Assembly: GCA_002083525.1 (NCBI GenBank)
Contig: LWDM01000023.1
Coordinates: 251,693-315,692, forward strand
From: Proteobacteria bacterium SG_bin9
GTDB taxonomy: Bacteria; Pseudomonadota; Alphaproteobacteria; Rhizobiales; Xanthobacteraceae
Direction: 5' to 3'
Length of the DNA: 64,000 nt
Part shown: positions 58,341 through 64,000 of the stretch, one piece after another
Position numbering within the stretch: position 1 is the first letter of the stretch
How the letters are laid out: every line of letters begins with the position of its first letter
Made by a program: the position numbers and the translations under genes
The notes under the pieces: model-generated
Database searches by the model: none
What the model saw: the letters and a program-made list of their open reading frames with translations, nothing else
Told to the model about the DNA's origin: nothing

Positions 58341-59534
58341 CTAGTCCGGCGTCGAACCGCTTGAGGCGCGCAGCTCCGCCAGAATTTCGTTGGTGTGCTC
58401 GCCAAGCTTTGGCGCCGGTCGCGCCGCCACCATCTTGGCTCCGTCAATGATGATCGGCGTTCGAACGCCGAGGCCCGAGCGATCGGGCAGAACGGACTCC
58501 AGGCTCACCCGCATTTCGCGATGTTTCACCTGCGGATCGTCGAAGACCTGAGCAATCGTGTTGATGGGTCCGGCCGGAATGCCGGCCGCCTCCAATTGCG
58601 CAAGCAGATCAAACGCGCTCCGCCGTTCCGTTTCAGCCTGTAGCAAGGCGATCAACTCGCTGCGGTTCTCCATTCGGCCGGCATTCGACGTGAACTTCGG
58701 CGACTGCTCGAGATCGCGCCGCCCCAGCAACGCACACAGCTTCCGGAACTGACCGTCGTTGCCGGCCGCGATGATGATGTTGCCGTCGCTGACGGGAAAA
58801 ACTTGATAAGGCGCCACGTTCGGATGCGCGTTGCCTGCGCGCCGGGGGACCTTGCCGGATGCGAGATAATTCAGCGCCTGATTGGACAGAATGCCGACCG
58901 TCGAATCCAGCAGTGCCGTATCGATGTGTGCACCCGTCCCCGTCTTGTCGCGCTTGACCAACGCCGCAAGGATGCCGATGACGGAATAGAGGCCTGTGAG
59001 AATGTCCGCGATCGGAACGCCGATCCGCGTCGGCATGCCATCGGGAGCTCCGGTGATATCCATCAGTCCGCCCAAGCCCTGCGCCATCAGATCGTAACCC
59101 GCGCGGTGGGCATAGGGACCGTCCTGACCGAACCCGGTGATCGAGCAATAGATCAGCTGCGGATTCTCCGCCGACAACGTTTTGTGGTCGAGCGCGAACT
59201 TCGCCAGACCGCCGACCTTGAAGTTCTCAATCAGCACATCCGATTGCCTTGCAAGGTCGCGAACGATCGCGCGACCCTTCTCGGTTTCAAAATCGACTTC
59301 GATCGAGCGCTTGCCGCGATTGGCTGCGTAAAAATAGGCAGCGGTGTGGTCGCCCCGTTCGTTCGAACCGACAAATGGCGGCCCCCATGCGCGCGTATCG
59401 TCACCGGCTCGCTCGCGCTCGACTTTGACCACTTCCGCGCCGAGATCCGCAAGGATTTGCCCTGCCCATGGTCCGGCGAGCACACGCGCCAGCTCCAAAA
59501 CACGCAAGCCTTGCAGTGGAAGCGATTGAGTCAT
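58341..59534 (-). CDS. CaiB/BaiF-family CoA transferase
   Basis: Family III CoA transferase of 397 residues. Family marks: LRVLELARVLAGPWAGQILADLGAEVVKVE at the N-terminus, then NRGKRSIEVDF, LIENFKVGGLAKF, and the catalytic Asp about residue 177 in the GVPIADILTGLYS segment. These enzymes move CoA from an acyl-CoA such as succinyl-CoA to a carboxylic acid via an aspartyl-CoA intermediate. The ATG at 59534 is preferred; the in-frame ATG at 59582 overlaps the thioredoxin gene. It is the last gene of the fourth Liv operon, so it probably activates the imported acid. The acid is unknown. Confidence 0.92.
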   Translation of the reverse strand: MTQSLPLQGLRVLELARVLAGPWAGQILADLGAEVVKVERERAGDDTRAWGPPFVGSNERGDHTAAYFYAANRGKRSIEVDFETEKGRAIVRDLARQSDVLIENFKVGGLAKFALDHKTLSAENPQLIYCSITGFGQDGPYAHRAGYDLMAQGLGGLMDITGAPDGMPTRIGVPIADILTGLYSVIGILAALVKRDKTGTGAHIDTALLDSTVGILSNQALNYLASGKVPRRAGNAHPNVAPYQVFPVSDGNIIIAAGNDGQFRKLCALLGRRDLEQSPKFTSNAGRMENRSELIALLQAETERRSAFDLLAQLEAAGIPAGPINTIAQVFDDPQVKHREMRVSLESVLPDRSGLGVRTPIIIDGAKMVAARPAPKLGEHTNEILAELRASSGSTPD

Positions 59535-59553
59535 TGCTATCTCGCGCGCTTGC

Positions 59554-59895
59554 TTAGGGTCTAGGCGCAGCAAGCGCGTCATCGACGAAGCGCGCGATCA
59601 CGGAGCGCGGCGCAGCGCCCGTCCGTGATGCGATCATCGCCCCATCTTTGTAGAGCAACAGGGTGGGCAAGCTCCGTGCGCCGAGATCGGCAGCCAATGC
59701 CGGATTTGCTCCCGCGTCGAGCTTGGCAACATGCAACGCGCCGGCCCGTTCCGATGCCAGTGACTCGAGCACCGGAGCGATCGCAGCACAGGACGTGCAC
59801 CATGACGCCCAAACATCGATGAGCACCGGCAGCGTCGCGTTCTCGATGATCTGCTTGAACGCGTCCTGGTCCAGATCCGGAATCGTCACCGTCAT
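59554..59895 (-). CDS. Thioredoxin-like protein with WCTSC active site
   Basis: Single thioredoxin fold of 113 residues with no signal peptide, thus cytoplasmic. The active site is WCTSC (Cys33, Cys36) instead of WCGPC, and the cis-proline loop SLPTLLLYKDG (Pro77) is intact. The Gly-Pro to Thr-Ser change should alter redox potential. It is placed between livF (9 bases) and the CoA transferase gene, an odd partner for a transport operon; it could protect the thiol chemistry of the CoA-using steps. That role is speculative. Confidence 0.88.
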   Translation of the reverse strand: MTVTIPDLDQDAFKQIIENATLPVLIDVWASWCTSCAAIAPVLESLASERAGALHVAKLDAGANPALAADLGARSLPTLLLYKDGAMIASRTGAAPRSVIARFVDDALAAPRP

Positions 59896-59904
59896 TGCCT
59901 GCTC

Positions 59905-60636
59905 CTAGCCTCCGAGATAGAGCTTCTGAATCAGCTCGTTTTGATGCAGGTCTTCCTTCGACCTGCCCTCGAATTCAATGTGCCCATGCACGATCACGTA
60001 CGCGCGGTCTGCGATCCGCGTTGCCTGCGTGAAATTCTGCTCGGCAATCAGAACCGTGAGGCGGTGACGCCGTGTCAGCTCTTGGATCGCATCCATCGTC
60101 TGGGTCACGAGAATCGGCGCCAGGCCGACGGATGGCTCATCGATCAGCAGGATGCGCGGCACCGTCATCAGCGCCCGCGCCAGCGCAACCATCTGCTGCT
60201 CACCGCCGCTCATGCTGCCGGCGAGCTGATGCCGACGCTCCTTCAGCCTCGGGAATATGTCGAAGCAGAACTCCATATTCCGCTCGATACTGCTGCGTGC
60301 GTCACGCCGGGCAGCGCCGAGCAGCAAGTTCTGCTCGACCGAAAGCTTCGGGAACAAGCGCCGTCCTTCAGGGACCAAGACGACACCGAGATTCACGATC
60401 TCCTCAGGACTCCGGCCGGCGAGATCGTGCTCTATGCCGTCGATCGTCGCCTGAATCCGGCCGGATCCGGACTGCACCATCCCCATCATGCATTTCATCA
60501 ACGTCGACTTGCCGTTACCGTTGGTGCCGAGCAACGCAACGGTCTCACCATCGTCGACAGCGATCGACACCTCGTGCAGCACCTGCACCGAGCCGTAACC
60601 TGCGCAAAGTCCCTGAACGCTGATCTTATTCGCCAA
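59905..60636 (-). CDS. ABC transporter ATP-binding protein (LivF family)
   Basis: ATPase of 243 residues with a TTG start preceded by a GAGGG ribosome site. Walker A is GTNGNGKST, the signature MSGGEQQ, Walker B ILLIDEPSVGLAP and the H-loop region LIAEQN. It overlaps the livG end by 11 bases. It belongs to the fourth Liv importer. Confidence 0.92.
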   Translation of the reverse strand: MANKISVQGLCAGYGSVQVLHEVSIAVDDGETVALLGTNGNGKSTLMKCMMGMVQSGSGRIQATIDGIEHDLAGRSPEEIVNLGVVLVPEGRRLFPKLSVEQNLLLGAARRDARSSIERNMEFCFDIFPRLKERRHQLAGSMSGGEQQMVALARALMTVPRILLIDEPSVGLAPILVTQTMDAIQELTRRHRLTVLIAEQNFTQATRIADRAYVIVHGHIEFEGRSKEDLHQNELIQKLYLGG

Positions 60637-61375
60637 GATAAGCCCTCACGACTTCCGGCCTTGCCATCACTGATTTCGGATCGCCGTCGGCGATCTTCTG
60701 TCCAGCGACAAGCACAACGATCCGCTCCGAGAACGTCATCACCGCACGCATGATGTGTTCGATCATGATGACCGCAATTCCCTGCTGCTTCAGGCCCATG
60801 ATCAATTGCAGGATTTCGTCGACTTCCGAGGTCGACAATCCGGCCATCGACTCATCGGCAACAAGCAACCGCGGATTGACGGCAACCGCGCGGGCAAGCT
60901 CGAGCTTGCGCATATCAACCTGCGTCAGGGCGCTCGACAGGGTCGCGGCCTTGTCGGCGAGGCCGACCTGATCGAGGATGTGCATCGCTTCCGCATGAAT
61001 GTCCGCATTGCCGCGGCGTTCGCCATCCTTCTTGCCGACGAACCGAAGCGGGATGCGTACGTTTTCGAGCACGGTCATGCTTGCGAACGGCCGCGGCAAC
61101 TGGAAGCTGCGCGCGAGGCCAAGCTTTGCCCGCCGGTGCGGCGCGAAGCTGTCAATGATCTCGCCGTCGAAAGCGACATGTCCGGATTCCGGTTTGAGAG
61201 CACCGCAAATGCAGTTCACCAGCGTGCTCTTGCCGGAACCATTCGGACCGATCAGGCCAAGACGCTCTCCACCACGAACTTCCAGGCTTACGCTGTTGAG
61301 CGCAACGAACCCGCCGAACTTCTTCGTCACGCTCGAAACCCTGAGCAGCGTCTCTGGTCCGATTTCACTTCGCAT
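60626..61375 (-). CDS. ABC transporter ATP-binding protein (LivG family)
   Basis: ATPase of 249 residues. Walker A is GPNGSGKST, the signature region LTQVDMRKLELARAV, Walker B LLVADESMAGLS and the H-loop IEHIMRAV. Two motifs are unusual: the signature has LTQVD in place of LSxG(Q/E), and Walker B ends DES rather than DEP. Both still fit diverged LivG sequences, and the frame is intact. The ATG at 61375 overlaps livM by 11 bases. Confidence 0.9.
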   Translation of the reverse strand: MRSEIGPETLLRVSSVTKKFGGFVALNSVSLEVRGGERLGLIGPNGSGKSTLVNCICGALKPESGHVAFDGEIIDSFAPHRRAKLGLARSFQLPRPFASMTVLENVRIPLRFVGKKDGERRGNADIHAEAMHILDQVGLADKAATLSSALTQVDMRKLELARAVAVNPRLLVADESMAGLSTSEVDEILQLIMGLKQQGIAVIMIEHIMRAVMTFSERIVVLVAGQKIADGDPKSVMARPEVVRAYLGE

Positions 61376-62321
61376 GGCGCTTACCCGAGGCGAGCAAAGA
61401 CTTGATGCCGCCAACGATGCCTTGCGGAGCAAGAGTCACAAAGCTGACCAGCAGACCGCCGACGATCAGAAGATTCCAGGCGGATGAAATCGAGACCTGG
61501 ACGACCTGCTGCACCGTTCCGAGCAACACCGCACCAACGAACGGACCGAGCCAGCTGCCCATCCCGCCGATCAAAGGCATCGCAATGCTGTTGATGGCAT
61601 AGGACAAATTGAAAACCGCACTCGGCTCGATATAGGAGACGAAGTACGGGAACGTCGTTCCTGCCATACCCATCATTCCACCGCTGACGACGGCGGCAAA
61701 CAGCTTCAATCGCAGCGTCGGAACACCGAAACTCTCCGCCGCCAGTTCATCGTCACGAATGGCGGCCAGGCCTTCACCGATGAACGATCGCTCGATGGCG
61801 CGCGCCACCATAAGCGACACTGCAGCAAGTCCAGTCATGATGATGAAGAGAAGATGAGTGTATCGCGGCAAGCCGAGGGGCACCGGATCCGTCAAGATAA
61901 TGTAGGAACCTCTCGCTCCACCAACGTACTGCCAGTTGACCACAAACGTGAGCAGCACGACTGCGAGTGCGAGCGATGCAATCGAGAAGAAGATGCCTTT
62001 CAGCCGCATCGTCAGATAGCCGAGAGCCAGACCGGCAAGCCCGGCTGCGACAGTACCTGCAATAATGACGATCGGGATTGGCGCCTCAAACGCCTTGTGG
62101 AGCGCAACCGTGGAATAGGCTCCGATGGCAAAGAATGCCGCCGACCCGAAGTTCACATAACCCGTATACCCGCCGAGGATGTTCCACGCCGTGGCCAGAA
62201 CGACGAATTGAAGAACCGTGTAGGCAGCGGTGAGATAATAGTCGTTGGAAACACGCAAGGCCACGAGCGCGAAGACGATCGCGACAGCGGTCACAAAAAG
62301 AATGAACATGCGGTTGGTCAT
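61365..62321 (-). CDS. Branched-chain amino acid-type ABC permease (LivM family)
   Basis: Permease of 318 residues starting at the ATG at 62321 (ATGA overlap with livH). The longer frame to 62492 has no homology. LivM marks: LATAWNILGGYTGYVNFGSAAFFAIGAY, the AIRDDELAAESFGV loop and the late LIGGMGSWLGPFVGA loop. About nine hydrophobic helices are visible. Confidence 0.92.
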   Translation of the reverse strand: MTNRMFILFVTAVAIVFALVALRVSNDYYLTAAYTVLQFVVLATAWNILGGYTGYVNFGSAAFFAIGAYSTVALHKAFEAPIPIVIIAGTVAAGLAGLALGYLTMRLKGIFFSIASLALAVVLLTFVVNWQYVGGARGSYIILTDPVPLGLPRYTHLLFIIMTGLAAVSLMVARAIERSFIGEGLAAIRDDELAAESFGVPTLRLKLFAAVVSGGMMGMAGTTFPYFVSYIEPSAVFNLSYAINSIAMPLIGGMGSWLGPFVGAVLLGTVQQVVQVSISSAWNLLIVGGLLVSFVTLAPQGIVGGIKSLLASGKRHAK

Positions 62322-63199
62322 CGGCCAAACAACCCTTGCGGACGAAAGGCCAAGGTCAACAGCAGCAATCCAAAGGACACTGCCGGCGCCCAAGACGGGC
62401 CGAAGAACGTCGACGTCAACGACTCGGCGAGACCAAGCACGAATGCGGCAAACAGCGTTCCCCAGATCGACCCCATCCCTCCGAGCACGCACACCGCAAA
62501 CACAAGGATGATGAATTCGCGGCCGATAGCCGGATGAATCGGCTGAATTACGATCAGCAAAGCTCCGGCGATGCCGGCAGTGACAATCGAAAGCGCGAAA
62601 GCGAATTCCTTGACGCGGACGGGGTTGACGCCCATCAAGCGCAATGCGGCCGAATCCTGCGCCACAGCCAGTACAGAGCGGCCGAAGAACGTAGATACGA
62701 ACAGCGTATGCAGCGCGGCAACCAACGCAACCGAGACGAGAAACGGAACTACAAGCCGCATCGGGAGATCGATGCTTGCAAATCGCACGATTTTTTCGGA
62801 GTACGCCGTCTGTACCAGGCGATAATCTACGCCGAACGTCAGGATCAGCGCGACCTCGGTGATAAACAGCACGCCGAAGAAGAACGCGAGACCGCGGAGC
62901 GCCTCCTGCCCCCGCCGCTCAAACGCAAGGTAATAGATCCGGTAGATCGCGACACCTGCAACAAAGAACAGCGGCGTCATGCAAAGCGAGAGCACGATGG
63001 GATCTATGCTGGTGTGCAAGTTAAGCCAATAGACAACGTAAGCTCCGACCACCACGAACGCAGGATGCGCGATATTGACCACATCAAGCATTCCGAAGGA
63101 GATGGTGACGCCGACGCTGACGGCGGCATAAAAGCCGCCGAGCAGCAATCCGGCTATCAAGGCATTCGTCAGCAGTGGCAATGAAGTACTGAAATCCAT
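62318..63199 (-). CDS. Branched-chain amino acid-type ABC permease (LivH family)
   Basis: Permease of 293 residues. LivH marks: VGVTISFGMLDVVNIAHPAFVVVGAY near residue 30 and the late VLGGMGSIWGTLFAAFVLG loop. It begins 28 bases after the receptor stop and overlaps livM by four bases. Confidence 0.92.
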   Translation of the reverse strand: MDFSTSLPLLTNALIAGLLLGGFYAAVSVGVTISFGMLDVVNIAHPAFVVVGAYVVYWLNLHTSIDPIVLSLCMTPLFFVAGVAIYRIYYLAFERRGQEALRGLAFFFGVLFITEVALILTFGVDYRLVQTAYSEKIVRFASIDLPMRLVVPFLVSVALVAALHTLFVSTFFGRSVLAVAQDSAALRLMGVNPVRVKEFAFALSIVTAGIAGALLIVIQPIHPAIGREFIILVFAVCVLGGMGSIWGTLFAAFVLGLAESLTSTFFGPSWAPAVSFGLLLLTLAFRPQGLFGR

Positions 63200-63227
63200 T
63201 CGATGTCCGCCTCTTCAGTCGTAACGC

Positions 63228-64000
63228 TTACTTGCGGGCATCTTGGAATGGCTCCCTCACGCCACCTGTGATGTAGTCGAACGGCGACAGCACGGTCATG
63301 CGGCCGGGTTTGCGCCATTGATCGAGATCGTTGCCGGCAATGCCGCCATACTGTACCGCGAGCATGCGCGGCCTGGCCCATTCGCCATTCTTACCGAAGC
63401 GCACCTTGCCGACGAAGGTTTCGAATTCAGACTTGTGCATGTGGTCGGCAAGCTTCGCCTGGTCCAGCGTACCGGTCTCCTTGATCGACTTTTCCAGCAC
63501 CTGCATCATTGCGTAAGCGTACGGCGGCAGAAAATAGCCGAGCGGATCCACACCTTCCTTGGCCGCGCGTTCCTGATACCTCGCCAGAAACCCATCCAGG
63601 AAGGGAAAGTGGTCACGCACGTCCGGCGCATAGACCTCATAATTGACGATACCGTTCAACAAAGGACCGAGCTGGGTGCGAAGTGCCGCGAACTGCAGAC
63701 CAACCATGCCGCCACCAAACATGCGCGTTTTCAACCCGATCTCGTTGGCCGCACGAACCATGCCGGCCGTATCCGGTGGATAAGACGCGACGTAGATGAG
63801 TTCGGGATTCGTGGCCTGAATGGCACGCAGAATTGGCGAATAGTCGACCGTATTCGGCGGGTACGTCTTGTCGTAAACCACCTTCAACCCCAGCCGCTTC
63901 GCATGAGCCCGTGCACCGTCGAGCACAACAGCCGGATATTCCGCGTCGGCGCCGACAATGGCTACGGTTTTCGCTGCAGGCTGAAGGGTCTCGGCCGCGT
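63228..64000 (-). CDS. ABC transporter substrate-binding protein (HAAT/LivK-like), 5' partial
   Basis: Receptor of the fourth Liv importer, cut by the right window edge. The frame is open to base 64000, giving 257 visible residues of what should be about 400. The visible part begins around TVAIVGADAEYPAVVLDGARA and runs through LIYVASYPPDTAGMVRAANEIG to a C-terminus rich in basic residues. A GTG at 63926 could be mistaken for a start, but the homologous region continues upstream of it. The signal peptide is outside the window. Genes in order after it: livH, livM, livG, livF, thioredoxin-like, CoA transferase. Confidence 0.88.
   Translation of the reverse strand, partial: AAETLQPAAKTVAIVGADAEYPAVVLDGARAHAKRLGLKVVYDKTYPPNTVDYSPILRAIQATNPELIYVASYPPDTAGMVRAANEIGLKTRMFGGGMVGLQFAALRTQLGPLLNGIVNYEVYAPDVRDHFPFLDGFLARYQERAAKEGVDPLGYFLPPYAYAMMQVLEKSIKETGTLDQAKLADHMHKSEFETFVGKVRFGKNGEWARPRMLAVQYGGIAGNDLDQWRKPGRMTVLSPFDYITGGVREPFQDARK

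Overview
The window is GC-rich, gene-dense DNA typical of an alphaproteobacterium. The gene repertoire and order (molybdenum hydroxylases, CaiB-type CoA transferase, HutF-type histidine degradation, many Liv and Tau/Ssu-type ABC importers, HlyC-type acyltransferase) fit Hyphomicrobiales of the Bradyrhizobiaceae/Xanthobacteraceae kind. That placement is an inference from gene content; there is no rRNA or other marker here. I see no tRNA, rRNA, CRISPR array or insertion sequence. Two genes run off the window edges: a livM at the left and a substrate-binding protein gene at the right.

Layout. 1-3693: end of a Liv importer (livM'-livG-livF-binding protein), then a convergent LysR gene (3736-4629). 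4743-13097 (minus): one compact eight-gene operon encoding a three-subunit molybdenum hydroxylase and a complete Liv importer, with a divergent TetR gene and, beyond it, a VOC protein and a DHPH-like flavin monooxygenase (13198-15633). This looks like uptake and hydroxylation of a heteroaromatic or similar substrate. 15692-18499 (minus): aldehyde dehydrogenase and MFS transporter. 18629-23316 (minus): LysR gene, then a soluble fumarate-reductase-like flavoprotein, an iron-sulfur subunit and a CCG-domain subunit.

23441-33209 is the most unusual stretch. On the minus strand lie a YeiH/TauZ-type putative sulfate exporter, a ferredoxin-NADP reductase, an AprA-like flavoprotein, an 8Fe ferredoxin and a HEAT-repeat protein. 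Divergently lie a DUF971 protein, a Crp/Fnr-type regulator and a Tau/Ssu-type ABC importer whose binding protein carries a C-terminal NosL-like domain. The intergenic regions share a GCAACTAAT or GCAA-N4-TTGC motif. I propose an undescribed organosulfur (or similar) uptake and redox system under common control.

33358-37813: a third Liv importer behind a near-consensus sigma-54 promoter. 37817-42342: LysR gene divergent from an SsuABC-type importer plus a kynurenine-formamidase-like alpha/beta hydrolase. 42354-52823: histidine utilisation genes on both strands (hutF-hutC-importer-M20 hydrolase on minus; hutI-hutH-hutU on plus) around a HutC-type operator. 52884-57643 (minus): a visibly AT-richer operon with a HlyC-type lysine acyltransferase, a membrane protein and two tandem pairs of RTX/FrpC-like protein plus small paralogous protein; a 147-bp perfect repeat links the pairs. 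58341-64000 (minus): a fourth Liv importer followed by a thioredoxin-like protein and a CaiB/BaiF CoA transferase.

The general pattern is modules in which an importer is co-transcribed with one or two enzymes and a local regulator. That makes this a nutrient-scavenging catabolic region rather than a core housekeeping one.
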